In this document: positions 41,448 through 50,388 of the stretch, piece by piece
Position numbering within the stretch: the stretch's first letter is position 1
Layout: each line of letters begins with the position of its first letter
Origin: Streptomyces sp. NBC_01235
GTDB taxonomy: Bacteria > Actinomycetota > Actinomycetes > Streptomycetales > Streptomycetaceae
Reading direction: 5' to 3'
NCBI RefSeq assembly: GCF_035989285.1
Contig: NZ_CP108513.1
Location: forward strand, 9,548,001 to 9,612,000
DNA length: 64,000 nucleotides
The notes under the pieces: model-generated
What the model saw: the letters and a program-made list of their open reading frames with translations, nothing else
Databases searched by the model: none
Told to the model about the DNA's origin: nothing
Program-made: the position numbers and the translations under genes

Positions 41448-42613
41448 CAGTAACTCCTCGGCAGTCCCAGTGTGTGTGAACCCAGGTAGTTCAGGACCAT
41501 CTCCTGGCTGACCGGCGCGATCCGCATCAGCCGGGCCTCGCGGAAGAGGCGGGCCACGGGGTACTCCTCGGAGTAGCCCATGCCGCCGTGGGTCTGCAGG
41601 GCCCGGTCGGCTGCGGTGAACCCGGCGTCCGCGCACAGGTACTTGGCGGTGTTCGCCTCCCGCCCGCAGGGCCGGCCGTTGTCGTACAGCCAGGTCGCCT
41701 TGCGCAGCACCAGCTCGGCCGCGTCCAGCCGGGCGAGCGCGTCGGCCAGCGGGAACTGCACGCCCTGGTTCATCCCGATGGGCCGTCCGAACACCACCCG
41801 GTCGCGGCCGTACCGCACGGCCCGCTCCAGCGCGACGCGCCCGATGCCGAGTGCCTCCGCCGCGATCAGCATGCGTTCCGGGTTGAGCCCGTCGAGCAGA
41901 TACCGGAACCCCTGCCCCTCCTCGCCGACCCGGTCCTCGACGGGGACCCGCAGGTCGTCGATGAACAACTCGTTCGAGGTGACGGCGTTGCGGCCCATCT
42001 TCGGGATGGGCCGGATGTCGACGTGGTCGCGGTCCAGGTCGGTGAGGAACAGCGTCATCCCGTCGGTGCGCCTGTCCACCTCGTCGAGCCTGGACGTCCG
42101 GGTCAGCAGCAGGATCTTCTCCGACTCCAGCGCCTTGGAGATCCACACCTTGCGCCCGCTGACCACGTAGTGGTCGCCCTCCCGGCGCGCGTACGTCGTG
42201 ATGCTCGTGGTGTCGAGTCCGGCGCCGGGCTCGGTCACACCGAAGCACACGTGCAGGTCGCCGGTGGCGATGCGCGGCAGGGTGCGCCGCTTGAGCTCCT
42301 CGCAACCGTGCACCACCACCGGATGCATACCGAAGATCGACATGTGGATCGCGCTGGCGGCGTTCATCCCGCCGCCGGAGCGCGCGACCTCCTCCAGCAG
42401 CAGCGCGGCCTCGGTGATGCCGAGGCCGTGGCCGCCGTACGCCTCGGGGATCGTGACGCCCAGCCAGCCGCCGCCCGCGACGGCGGCGTAGAACTCCTCG
42501 GGGAACGCGCGGTCGCGGTCCTTCTCCATCCAGTACCGGTCGTCGAAGTCCTTCAGGAGCCCGGCGACGGCCTTGCGGATCGTGTTCTGGTCCTCGGTCA
42601 GCTCGAAGTCCAC
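41447..42613 (-). CDS. Acyl-CoA dehydrogenase
   Basis: 388 aa, full family length: N-terminal helical domain, the FAD-binding CFGVTEPGAGLDTTSITTYARREGDHYVVSGRKVWIS, and C-terminal VVFGRPIGMNQGVQFPLADALARLD and LQTHGGMGYSEEYPVARLFREARL. The YEGT segment reads RIAPVSQEM, so the base is on a different helix as in several subfamilies. It is transcribed from its own GGTCAGACC-containing promoter and is followed by the SDR pseudogene to which it was once coupled. Confidence 0.88.
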   Translation of the reverse strand: MDFELTEDQNTIRKAVAGLLKDFDDRYWMEKDRDRAFPEEFYAAVAGGGWLGVTIPEAYGGHGLGITEAALLLEEVARSGGGMNAASAIHMSIFGMHPVVVHGCEELKRRTLPRIATGDLHVCFGVTEPGAGLDTTSITTYARREGDHYVVSGRKVWISKALESEKILLLTRTSRLDEVDRRTDGMTLFLTDLDRDHVDIRPIPKMGRNAVTSNELFIDDLRVPVEDRVGEEGQGFRYLLDGLNPERMLIAAEALGIGRVALERAVRYGRDRVVFGRPIGMNQGVQFPLADALARLDAAELVLRKATWLYDNGRPCGREANTAKYLCADAGFTAADRALQTHGGMGYSEEYPVARLFREARLMRIAPVSQEMVLNYLGSHTLGLPRSY

Positions 42614-42661
42614 GGCGGGGACACCCCTCTACCGGATGCGACGCGATGTGTGAAACATATC

Positions 42662-42676
42662 AAAGGTCAGACCAAA
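42662..42676. promoter_or_regulatory. Second GGTCAGACC operator
   Basis: AAAGGTCAGACCAAA about 50 nt upstream of the acyl-CoA dehydrogenase start; 14 of 15 bases match the site at 40058. A minus-strand TTGACA lies at 42692-42687. Confidence 0.65.
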
Positions 42677-42773
42677 GCAGCTTTCATGTCAACTCCTCCG
42701 TACGGGTTCCGGGGCGGCGGTGTCCGGAGTGTTGGCGCCGGAGCCGGTGTGACGATCAGCCCATAGTGCGCGT

Positions 42774-43970
42774 ATGACGCGTACCCGTACGGCGCTGCTG
42801 TGCGCCGCCGCCCTCCTCGCCACGAGCTTCCAGACGGTGGCGGCGAGCGCGGTCCCCGAAGGCCACGACCAGGCGTGCGCCGCCACCCGGAAACCCAAGG
42901 GGCAGGCCCGCCAGGTCCTCGACATCGTCCGCCGGGCCAAGAAGGACCTCGATCTCAAGGCCGCCCTCGTCAAGGTCACCGTCGACGGGCGTGAACTCGT
43001 CACCGGCGCGGTCGGCGAGTCGCTCACGGACGTGCCCGCCACCCCCGCCATGCACTTCCGCACCGGTTCGGTCGGCATCGCCTTCATGGGCACCGTCCTG
43101 CTCCAACTGGTCGACGAGGGCAAGGCGGACCTCGACGACCCCGTCTCGCGCTGGCTGCCCGACCTGCCGCACGGCGACGAGATCACCCTGCGCATGCTCG
43201 GCGACTCGACCTCGGGCCTGCACGACTACGTCACCGACCCGGTCTTCCTGAAGAAGCTCTACGCCGACCCGTGGCAGCACTGGACACCGGAGGAGGTCGT
43301 CGGGATCTCCCTGAGCCACCCCCTCTGGTACGAGCCCGGCACCAACTGGAGCTACTCGCACGCCAACTTCGTCCTCCTGGGCCGCGCCCTGGAGAAGATC
43401 ACCGGCACCCCGCTCGACCGCCTCCTGTGGAAGCGGGTCATGGATCCGCTCGGCCTGCGCAACACGCGCAACAACGACACCGCGCTCATCCCGCCGCCCG
43501 TCCTGCACGCCTACGACGACGAACGCGGCACCTACGAGGAGTCCACCTACTTCAACCCGTCCTGGACCACGGCCCCCGGCGCGGTCCTGACCCAGGACAT
43601 CTGCGACCTCGCCCGCTCCGGGCAGGCCGTCGGCTCGGGCGAACTGCTCTCACCGGCCGCCTTCCGCACGCAGCTGAACCCGGGCACGGTCGGCCTGGGG
43701 CACCCGACGGACACCTGTCCCGCCACCGTCTGCCTGCCGATGACCAAGGCCTTCCACTTCGGCGTCGGCGTCGTCGTCAAGAACGGCTGGGTGGTGCAGA
43801 ACCCGTCCTTCTTCGGCTACGCGGCCGTGATGGCGTACGAGCCGCACGAGCGTCTGTCCATCGCGGTCTCGACGACCGTGGGCCCGAACGCCCCTGCCGG
43901 CAACACCTCTCAGACGATCGTCGAGCGGATCGCGGCCCTGCTGGACCCCGACCACCCGCTCGCGGGCTGA
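42774..43970 (+). CDS. Secreted serine-hydrolase homologue with all catalytic motifs degraded
   Basis: 398 aa with a signal peptide (TRTALLCAAALLATSFQTVAASA). The fold matches the intact enzyme at 1416: GSVGIAFMGTVLLQLVDEG aligns with GSETKTFTVTAVLQLVDQG. However SxxK is SVGI (Lys lost), YxN is YSH, and the HNG motif is QNP. Catalysis by the family mechanism is therefore unlikely. The reading frame and signal peptide are intact, so it may be a binding or regulatory paralogue in the cell envelope rather than a dead gene. Confidence 0.82.
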   Translation: MTRTRTALLCAAALLATSFQTVAASAVPEGHDQACAATRKPKGQARQVLDIVRRAKKDLDLKAALVKVTVDGRELVTGAVGESLTDVPATPAMHFRTGSVGIAFMGTVLLQLVDEGKADLDDPVSRWLPDLPHGDEITLRMLGDSTSGLHDYVTDPVFLKKLYADPWQHWTPEEVVGISLSHPLWYEPGTNWSYSHANFVLLGRALEKITGTPLDRLLWKRVMDPLGLRNTRNNDTALIPPPVLHAYDDERGTYEESTYFNPSWTTAPGAVLTQDICDLARSGQAVGSGELLSPAAFRTQLNPGTVGLGHPTDTCPATVCLPMTKAFHFGVGVVVKNGWVVQNPSFFGYAAVMAYEPHERLSIAVSTTVGPNAPAGNTSQTIVERIAALLDPDHPLAG

Positions 43971-43986
43971 CCGGGGTGTCTCGGCG

Positions 43987-44277
43987 CCCGGCGCGCACCC
44001 CGTCCGGGGCGATGGCCAGGACGCGGTCGCCCTGGGCGTCGTCCACGAAGGCGGTCGCCGTGACACCGGCGACCAGGCGCGGCAGATCACCGAAGTCCAT
44101 GTCGGTGCGGGCGACGCCGGACTGCCGCGCCCGCGCGAACAGCGGGCCGCCGGCCCCGTGCAGCGACGCGCGGCAGGCCTGGAAGAACTCCGACTCGCCC
44201 TCCAGCGCCTCGCGCACCACCCGCCCGTCGGCCCCGGCCGCCCACCAGGCGTCGACCGCCGCACCCGCCCCCGTGCG
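43987..44277 (-). pseudogene. TetR-family regulator remnant (C-terminal domain only)
   Basis: About 97 codons read on the minus strand (DAWWAAGADGRVVREALEGESEFFQACRASL... to VLAIAPDGVRAG) resemble the C-terminal effector domain of TetR/AcrR regulators. The DNA-binding helix-turn-helix is missing and the fragment stops about 50 bp from tRNA-Pro. There is no proper start, and translation at the 3' side would run into the antisense of the serine-hydrolase homologue. Confidence 0.55.
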
Positions 44278-44325
44278 GTAAGGTTTACCTGCGCGTTCCC
44301 GCAGCTCACCGCCGCGGAAACGCCT

Positions 44326-44399
<74 letters not shown>

Positions 44400-44423
44400 C
44401 AGCGAGATGCCGAAGGGCATCGC

Positions 44424-44453
44424 AAACCCCCGAACCCACGGGTTCGGGGGTTT
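44424..44453 (+). terminator. Hairpin terminator of tRNA-Pro
   Basis: 13-bp stem AAACCCCCGAACC/GGTTCGGGGGTTT with a 4-nt loop CACG, ending in TTT. It also serves the convergent DUF1905 gene ending at 44468. Confidence 0.85.
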
Positions 44454-44467
44454 CGTCGTCCGAACCG

Positions 44468-44761
44468 TCAGGCGGACAGCCGCACGGCCATCCGCACGGT
44501 CACGTCGTCCCCTTCGGTCAGGCCCTGCGGCCTCCGCACGGCGACCTTGAGCGGCAGCAGGTAGCCGCCGTCCTTCGGGAAGAGGGACGTCTCGAACACG
44601 GTCTCGCCGATCCGGGCCTCCACCGGGATCACGCCCCAGCCGTACGTGGCCATCGCGGCCACCTCCTGGATGTCGGCGGCTTCCTGGCCCGGTACCCGGA
44701 CGAAGTAGTAGGGCGCCGGCCCGCGCCATTCGATCACCCGGCCGGTGAAGGCGAGCTCCAT
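44468..44761 (-). CDS. DUF1905-domain protein
   Basis: 97 aa beta-rich protein (MELAFTGRVIEWRGPAPYYFVRVP...GWGVIPVEARIGETVFETSLFPKDGGYLLPLKVAVRR). This matches the DUF1905 fold, a small barrel of unknown function often found alone or fused to YdeI-like domains. No catalytic residues are evident. It ends near the tRNA terminator. Confidence 0.8.
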   Translation of the reverse strand: MELAFTGRVIEWRGPAPYYFVRVPGQEAADIQEVAAMATYGWGVIPVEARIGETVFETSLFPKDGGYLLPLKVAVRRPQGLTEGDDVTVRMAVRLSA

Positions 44762-44803
44762 GGGTTCAGTCCTGTGGGGTGAGGTCGCTGTCGGTCATGA
44801 CGG

Positions 44804-45487
44804 TCAGCCTAGGGCCTTACCGTCGTACCGAGGGCCGTCGTCATGCCGGTAGCGAGCCACGACGTCCGTCAGGTAACCACGCAGCATGGCCTTGGCCTCC
44901 TCGAGGAGGTCCGTGTCGCCCTCCGGGGCGCGGCGGAAGGCCTCCTGCGCGAGTGCGTCGGCGGCCAGGATCGCGGCGTGGCAGGCCCGCGCGAGTGCCT
45001 CGTCGTCGCCCGCGACGCCCAGCGCGAGCAGGACCCGGCGGATCCCGTCGGCCATCCGGCGCTTGTGCTCGCGGTCCGCCGCCCGGGTCCGCTCGGTCAG
45101 TCCGCTGCCGAACCACAGGGCACGGAAGCCGTGTTCGGTGCGGTAGACGTCGGCGTACGTGTCGATCAGGACGCCCACGGGATCGTCCCACCGCTCCCGG
45201 GGCGCGGTCCGCACCAGGTCGTCCATGACGGCTTCCAGGCGGGCGAAGTAGCCCGCCGCCAGTGCCTCGATGATCGCGCCGCGGTCGGGGAGGTACTGGT
45301 ACAGCGACCCGACCGACACCTTCGCCTCGGCCGCGACCCGCGTCGTGGTGAGCGCCTCGACGCCCTCGCCGACCAGGATGCGCTCGGCGGCCTCCAGCAC
45401 CAGTGCCAGACGTGCCCTGCTGCGCGCCTGCCGGGGAGTGCGGCGCAGGGGAGTGCCGCCGTCGGGGCCCGCGGTCGCCTGGACCAA
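44804..45487 (-). CDS. TetR-family regulator of the adjacent sugar genes
   Basis: 227 aa. The start is a TTG at 45487, supported by GGAGG 7 nt upstream; no ATG or GTG fits the frame. Helix-turn-helix: LEAAERILVGEGVEALTTTRVAAEAKVSVGSLYQYLPDRGAI. The rest is a helical effector domain with a Cys/His pair (ARACHAAILAADALAQEAF). It is divergent from the aldolase-kinase pair at 45546 and an inverted repeat lies between them, so it probably represses that operon and itself. Confidence 0.88.
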   Translation of the reverse strand: MVQATAGPDGGTPLRRTPRQARSRARLALVLEAAERILVGEGVEALTTTRVAAEAKVSVGSLYQYLPDRGAIIEALAAGYFARLEAVMDDLVRTAPRERWDDPVGVLIDTYADVYRTEHGFRALWFGSGLTERTRAADREHKRRMADGIRRVLLALGVAGDDEALARACHAAILAADALAQEAFRRAPEGDTDLLEEAKAMLRGYLTDVVARYRHDDGPRYDGKALG

Positions 45488-45502
45488 GGGACTGCCTCCA
45501 AA

Positions 45503-45531
45503 CCTGAACGTGACTTTGTTTCATGTTTAGG
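45503..45531. promoter_or_regulatory. Inverted repeat between TetR and aldolase genes
   Basis: CCTGAAC (45503-45509) and GTTTAGG (45525-45531) form a 7-bp inverted repeat with one mismatch and a 15-nt spacer, in the only promoter space of both genes. Confidence 0.45.
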
Positions 45532-45545
45532 CTACCTTCACGCCC

Positions 45546-46259
45546 ATGACCGCCTCAAGCTCGGCGCTGAGTCAGGAGCGGGCCGCCGTGGCGGACGCCT
45601 GCCGGCGCCTGGGGGCCGCAGGCCTCCTCATCGGCACGGCCGGGAACGTGAGCATGCGCGTCGAGGACCGGGTCGCGATCACCGCGACCGGAGCGGTCCT
45701 CGCCCGGCTCACCCCGGACCAGGTGACCGTGGTCGACCTCGACGGAGACGTCGTGGCCGGAACCCTGCGGCCGACCTCGGAACTGGAACTCCACCTCGGC
45801 GTCTACCGCCGCTACGGCACCGGCGCGGTCGTCCACACGCACGCTCCGATGGCCACCGCCGTCTCCTGCGTCATCGACGAACTTCCCTGTATCCACTATC
45901 AGTTGCTCGCCCTCGGCGGCACGGTGCGGGTCGCGCCGTACGCCACCTTCGGCACCCGCGAACTCGCCGAGTCGGTACTCGCCGCGCTGGACGGCCGCAG
46001 CGCCGCCCTGATGGCGAACCATGGCGCGCTCACCCACGCGACGACCCTCGACAAGGCCGTGGAGAACGCCCTGCTCCTCGAATGGGCCTGCGGGGTCTAC
46101 CAGCGCGCGGCCGCCATGGGCCGCCCCCGCTTCCTCGACGACCAGCAGCAGCTCGCGGTGATCGAGGCGGCGATCGCCCGCGACTACGGCAGCACCCACC
46201 CCGTACCGCCTGTACCACCCGCGCAGGAGGAAGAGCCGATGAAGGGGGAGAACCGATGA
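45546..46259 (+). CDS. Class II aldolase/adducin-family protein (fuculose/ribulose-phosphate aldolase-like)
   Basis: 237 aa zinc aldolase. Conserved GTAGNVSMRVEDRVAITATG (phosphate-binding), the acid SELELHLGVYRRYGTGAVVHTHAPMATA with the zinc ligands HTH, and ANHGALTHA with the third His region. It would cleave a ketose- or sugar-acid phosphate to dihydroxyacetone phosphate plus an aldehyde. Its stop overlaps the PfkB kinase start by 4 nt: kinase and aldolase would act in sequence on the same sugar. Confidence 0.85.
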   Translation: MTASSSALSQERAAVADACRRLGAAGLLIGTAGNVSMRVEDRVAITATGAVLARLTPDQVTVVDLDGDVVAGTLRPTSELELHLGVYRRYGTGAVVHTHAPMATAVSCVIDELPCIHYQLLALGGTVRVAPYATFGTRELAESVLAALDGRSAALMANHGALTHATTLDKAVENALLLEWACGVYQRAAAMGRPRFLDDQQQLAVIEAAIARDYGSTHPVPPVPPAQEEEPMKGENR

Positions 46260-47185
46260 AGGTCTTCACGATGGGCGTGCACGTGCTGGACGTACTGGTG
46301 CGGCCCGTGGAGGAGATACCCGAGGGGCAGGGGGCGACGCTCGTCGAGGACATTCGGATGACCGCCGCCGGGACCGCCGGCGGCACCGCCCTCACCCTCG
46401 CCAAGCTGGGCGCCCAGGTGCGCAGCGCCGGCGCCATCGGCTCCGACCCGACGGGCGACATGCTGGTGCAACTGCTCGAAAGGGCAGGCATCGACACCGA
46501 GTTCCTCGTCCGCCGCACCGACACCGCCACCTCCGCGAGCGTCCTGCCGATCCGGCCCAACGGCGACCGCCCCTCGCTGCACCTCCTCGGGGCGAACATC
46601 ACCTACGGCCTCGACGACGTCCCCTGGGACGCCCTCGCCGAGGCCACCCACCTGCACCTGGGCGGACCGGAGTTGATCGGCGTCGACGTCGCGACGCGCA
46701 TCCTGTCGTACGTCAAGGAACACGGTGTCGTCACCTCCGTGGACCTGCTCGCCCCCGGCGTCCTCGGCAGCTTCGAGCAGATCGAGGCGGCTCTGCCGTA
46801 CATCGACCATCTGCTGCCCAACGAGGACCAGGTGCTCGGCTTCACCGGCGAGGACGACCTGCTGACGGGCGCGCGCAAGCTCCTGGACGCCGGGGCGGGC
46901 GTCGTCGCCGTCACGCGCGGCGGCGAGGGCGCGCTCGTGGTGACGGCCGACGGCGCGGAACCGGTTCCCGCCTTCGTCGTCGACGTCGTCGACACCACCG
47001 GGTGCGGCGACGCGTTCTCGGCGGGCTACCTGCGGGGCGTCGGTCTGGGCCGGGCGCCGAGCGACGCCGCCGTTCTCGGCAGCGCCGCCGCCGCTCTCGT
47101 CGCGCAGGGGCTCGGCAGCGACCACGGCGACTTCGACCTCACGGCCGCCGACACCTTCGCCGCAACGGCCAAGCCCCGCACATGA
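46256..47185 (+). CDS. PfkB-family carbohydrate kinase
   Basis: 309 aa ribokinase-fold kinase. Substrate-side GTAGGTALTLAKLGAQVRSAGAIGSDPTGD and C-terminal ATP/catalytic motif DTTGCGDAFSAGYLRGV, with the base Asp in GCGDAF. It phosphorylates a sugar or sugar acid. Translational coupling to the class II aldolase indicates the phosphorylated product is the aldolase substrate. It ends 7 nt from the convergent MscR gene. Confidence 0.88.
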   Translation: MKVFTMGVHVLDVLVRPVEEIPEGQGATLVEDIRMTAAGTAGGTALTLAKLGAQVRSAGAIGSDPTGDMLVQLLERAGIDTEFLVRRTDTATSASVLPIRPNGDRPSLHLLGANITYGLDDVPWDALAEATHLHLGGPELIGVDVATRILSYVKEHGVVTSVDLLAPGVLGSFEQIEAALPYIDHLLPNEDQVLGFTGEDDLLTGARKLLDAGAGVVAVTRGGEGALVVTADGAEPVPAFVVDVVDTTGCGDAFSAGYLRGVGLGRAPSDAAVLGSAAAALVAQGLGSDHGDFDLTAADTFAATAKPRT

Positions 47186-47192
47186 GTTGACG

Positions 47193-48281
47193 TCACAGGA
47201 GCACCACGGAGCGCAGGACGTCTCCGTGGTGCATCCGCTCGAACGCCTTCTCCACCTCGTCCAGTCGGATGGTCTCGGTGACGAACGCCTCCAGGTCCAG
47301 GCGGCCCTGCAGATGCAGGTCGATCAGCATCGGGAAGTCACGCGAGGGCAGACAGTCGCCGTACCAGGACGACTTCAGCGCCCCGCCCCGTCCGAAGACG
47401 TCCAGCAGCGGCAGTTCCAGCTTCATCTCCGGGGTCGGCACCCCCACCAGGACCACCGTCCCGGCCAGGTCACGGGCGTAGAACGCCTGCCGGTACGTCT
47501 CCGGGCGGCCGACCGCCTCGATCACGACATCGGCACCGAACCCGCCGGTCAGCTCGCGGATCGCCTCCACCGGGTCCGACTCGCGCGAGTTGACCGTGTG
47601 CGTGGCACCCATCGAGCGGGCCGTCTCCAGCTTGCGGTCGTCGATGTCCACCGCGATGATCTTCGCCGCACCCGCCAGGTTCGACCCCGCGATCGCCGCG
47701 TCCCCCACCCCGCCACACCCGATGACCGCCACCGTGTCACCCCGGCCGACGTTGCCGGTGTTGATCGCCGCCCCGATCCCCGCCATCACGCCACAGCCCA
47801 GCAGCCCCGCCACCGCGGCCGACACCGACGCGTCGACCTTCGTGCACTGACCCGCCGCCACCAGCGTCTTCTCCGCGAACGCCCCGATACCCAGGGCCGG
47901 GGACAGCTCCTGGCCCGTCGAGGCGAGGGTCATCCTCTGCTTGGCGTTGTGGGTGTCGAAGCAGTACCAGGGCCGCCCCCGCAGACACGCCCGGCACTGC
48001 CCGCACACCGCACGCCAGTTCAGGATCACGAAGTCCCCGGGCGCCACGTCCGTGACGCCGTCCCCGACGGACTCCACCACACCCGCCGCCTCATGCCCCA
48101 GCAGGAACGGAAACTCGTCGTTGATCCCGCCCTGCTTGTAGTGCAGGTCGGTGTGACAGACCCCGCAGGCCTGGATCCTCACCACCGCCTCACCGGGCCC
48201 GGGATCGGGGATCACGATCGTCTCCACCCGCACCGGCTCGTCCTTGCCCGGTGCGACGACACCGCGAACTTCCTGTGTCAT
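47193..48281 (-). CDS. mscR: S-(hydroxymethyl)mycothiol dehydrogenase (mycothiol-dependent formaldehyde dehydrogenase)
   Basis: 362 aa class III-type zinc alcohol dehydrogenase. Catalytic zinc [10 protein letters not shown] and [12 protein letters not shown], structural zinc [15 protein letters not shown], cofactor [14 protein letters not shown]. The sequence matches actinobacterial MscR closely (for example [11 protein letters not shown] and [21 protein letters not shown]). It oxidises the formaldehyde-mycothiol adduct with NAD. It starts 4 nt after the 3-hydroxyacyl-CoA dehydrogenase stop, and its presence downstream of a P450 system suggests detoxification of formaldehyde from O-demethylation. 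Confidence 0.9.
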   Translation of the reverse strand: MTQEVRGVVAPGKDEPVRVETIVIPDPGPGEAVVRIQACGVCHTDLHYKQGGINDEFPFLLGHEAAGVVESVGDGVTDVAPGDFVILNWRAVCGQCRACLRGRPWYCFDTHNAKQRMTLASTGQELSPALGIGAFAEKTLVAAGQCTKVDASVSAAVAGLLGCGVMAGIGAAINTGNVGRGDTVAVIGCGGVGDAAIAGSNLAGAAKIIAVDIDDRKLETARSMGATHTVNSRESDPVEAIRELTGGFGADVVIEAVGRPETYRQAFYARDLAGTVVLVGVPTPEMKLELPLLDVFGRGGALKSSWYGDCLPSRDFPMLIDLHLQGRLDLEAFVTETIRLDEVEKAFERMHHGDVLRSVVLL

Positions 48282-48285
48282 GAGG

Positions 48286-49173
48286 TCAGTTGTCCTTCTC
48301 GGAGTAGTCGTGGAAGCCGCGCCCGGACTTCCGGCCCAGCAGCCCGGCCTCCACCATGCGCAGCAGCAGGGGCGGCGGGGCGTGCAGCGGGTCCTTGAAG
48401 TCCGCGTACATCGCCTCGGCGATGGCGGTGAGGGTGTCCAGGCCGATCAGGTCGGCCAGGCTCAGCGGGCCCATCGGGTGGGCGCAGCCGAGGACCATGC
48501 CGGTGTCGATGTCCTCCGCGCAGGCGTGCCCGGACTCCAGCATCCGGATCGCGGAGAGCAGGTACGGCACGAGCAGGGCGTTGACCACGAAGCCGGCCCG
48601 GTCCTGGGCGCGGATCACCTTCTTGGCGAGGACCTGGGTGACGAACTCCTCCGCCCGGACCTGTGTCTGAGGTGCCGTCAGCAACGACGGCACGATCTCC
48701 ACGAGCTCCAGCACCGGCACCGGGTTGAAGAAGTGCACGCCGATCACCTGGTGCGGGCGGGCGGTGGCCATGCCCAGTTTCATGATGGGTAGGGAGGAGG
48801 TGTTCGACGCGAGCAGCGCGTCCTCCCTCACGACGATCCGGTCCAGCTCGGCGAACAGCGCCGCCTTCACCTTTTCGTCCTCCGTCGCCGCCTCCACCAC
48901 CAGGTCCCGGTCGGACAGGTCCGTCAGGTCGGTGGAGACCCGCAGGCGGCCGAGCGCGGCGACACGGTCCGCCCCGGAGAGTTTGCCGCGTCGTACGCCG
49001 CGGTCGAGCGAGGCGGTGATCCTGGCACGGCCGGCCTCGGCGGCACCCGGGTTCACCTCGTGGACGACGACGTCCAGGCCGGCCCGGGCGCAGACCTCGG
49101 CGATGCCCGCGCCCATCAGACCGCAGCCGACGACCCCGACCCCGCGGATGTCCGCGCCCGGCCCGGCGCTCAC
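48286..49173 (-). CDS. 3-hydroxybutyryl/3-hydroxyacyl-CoA dehydrogenase
   Basis: 295 aa from the GTG at 49173 that overlaps the acyl-CoA dehydrogenase stop. NAD motif [21 protein letters not shown], the catalytic His region [18 protein letters not shown], the conserved SNTSSLPI and the C-terminal [13 protein letters not shown]. It oxidises a 3-hydroxyacyl-CoA to the 3-oxo form. It lies between a glutaryl-CoA-type dehydrogenase and MscR in one operon. Confidence 0.9.
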   Translation of the reverse strand: MSAGPGADIRGVGVVGCGLMGAGIAEVCARAGLDVVVHEVNPGAAEAGRARITASLDRGVRRGKLSGADRVAALGRLRVSTDLTDLSDRDLVVEAATEDEKVKAALFAELDRIVVREDALLASNTSSLPIMKLGMATARPHQVIGVHFFNPVPVLELVEIVPSLLTAPQTQVRAEEFVTQVLAKKVIRAQDRAGFVVNALLVPYLLSAIRMLESGHACAEDIDTGMVLGCAHPMGPLSLADLIGLDTLTAIAEAMYADFKDPLHAPPPLLLRMVEAGLLGRKSGRGFHDYSEKDN

Positions 49174-50360
49174 CGGAACGCCGCCTGGCCCGTCAGCGCC
49201 TGGCCGATCACCAGCGTGTGCATCTCGACCGTGCCCTCGTAGGTGAGGATCGACTCCAGGTTGTTGGCGTGCCGGATGACCGGGTACTCCAGCGAGATGC
49301 CGTTGGCGCCCAGCACCGTGCGCGCGGTACGGCAGATCTCCAGCGCCGCCCGGGTGTTGTTGAGCTTGCCGTAGCTGACCTGCTCGGGCCGCAGTCCGCG
49401 GTCGTCCTTGATCCGGCCGAGGTGCAGGGCCAGCAGCGTGCCCTTGGACAGTTCGAGGGACATGTCGGTCAACTTGGCCTGGGTCAGCTGGAATCCGCTG
49501 ATCGGGCGGCCGAACTGCACCCGGTCGCCGGCGTAGTCCAGTGCCGCCCGGAAGGCGGAGCGCGCGGCGCCCATCGCGCCCCAGGCGATGCCGTACCGGG
49601 CCTCGTTGAGGCAGGACAGCGGACCGCGCAGCCCCCGCACGTCCGGCAGGACGGCCGTCGCCGGCAGCCGTACGGAGTCCAGGACCAGCTCGCTGGTGAC
49701 CGACGCCCGCAGCGACATCTTGTGCTTGATGGCCGGCGCGGAGAAGCCCGGGGTGTCGGTGGGGACGACGAAGCCGCGGATGCCGTCCTCCGTACGGGCC
49801 CAGACCACGGCCACGTCGGCGACCGAACCGTTCGTGATCCACATCTTGCGGCCGTCGAGAACCCAGTCGTCGCCGTCCCGGCGGGCGGCCGTGCGCATGC
49901 TGCCCGGGTCCGAGCCGGAGTCGGGCTCGGTGAGCCCGAAGCAGCCGATCGCCGTGCCCGCCGCCATCCGCGGCAGCCACTCCTCCTTCTGCTCCTCGGA
50001 ACCGAAGGCGTGGATCGCGTACATGGCCAGCGAGCCCTGCACCGAGACCAGGGAACGCAGTCCGGAGTCGGTCGCCTCCAGTTCCAGGCAGGCCAGGCCG
50101 TAGTCGACCGCGCTCATCCCCGCGCAGCCGTAGCCCTCCAGGTGCATGCCCAGCAGACCGAGTTCGCCGAGTTCCTTGGTGAGGCCGCGGATGTCCTCGA
50201 TCTCGCCCTGCTCGAACCACTCGGCGATGAACGGGTCGACGCGTCGGTCGCAGAAGGTGCGCACCGCGTCGCGTACGGCGCGTTCGTCCGGGGTGAGCAG
50301 GCTGTCGAGTTCCAGGAGGTCGAGGGGGTCGGCCGGGCGCCCGGTGTGCGGTGCGTGCAT
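49170..50360 (-). CDS. gcdH: Glutaryl-CoA dehydrogenase-like acyl-CoA dehydrogenase
   Basis: 396 aa. Full-length acyl-CoA dehydrogenase with GCFGLTEPDSGSDPGSMRT, KMWITNGSVADVAVVWART, LNEARYGIAWGAMGAA (the Arg that binds the glutaryl carboxylate in GCDH), and LGANGISLEYPVIRHANNLESILTYEGTVEMH with the catalytic Glu in YEGT. It would oxidise and decarboxylate glutaryl-CoA to crotonyl-CoA, a product suited to the 3-hydroxybutyryl-CoA dehydrogenase after hydration. First of three tightly linked genes. Confidence 0.85.
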   Translation of the reverse strand: MHAPHTGRPADPLDLLELDSLLTPDERAVRDAVRTFCDRRVDPFIAEWFEQGEIEDIRGLTKELGELGLLGMHLEGYGCAGMSAVDYGLACLELEATDSGLRSLVSVQGSLAMYAIHAFGSEEQKEEWLPRMAAGTAIGCFGLTEPDSGSDPGSMRTAARRDGDDWVLDGRKMWITNGSVADVAVVWARTEDGIRGFVVPTDTPGFSAPAIKHKMSLRASVTSELVLDSVRLPATAVLPDVRGLRGPLSCLNEARYGIAWGAMGAARSAFRAALDYAGDRVQFGRPISGFQLTQAKLTDMSLELSKGTLLALHLGRIKDDRGLRPEQVSYGKLNNTRAALEICRTARTVLGANGISLEYPVIRHANNLESILTYEGTVEMHTLVIGQALTGQAAFR

Positions 50361-50388
50361 CGTCAGTCTCCTTGAGTCTTCGCCGGCG

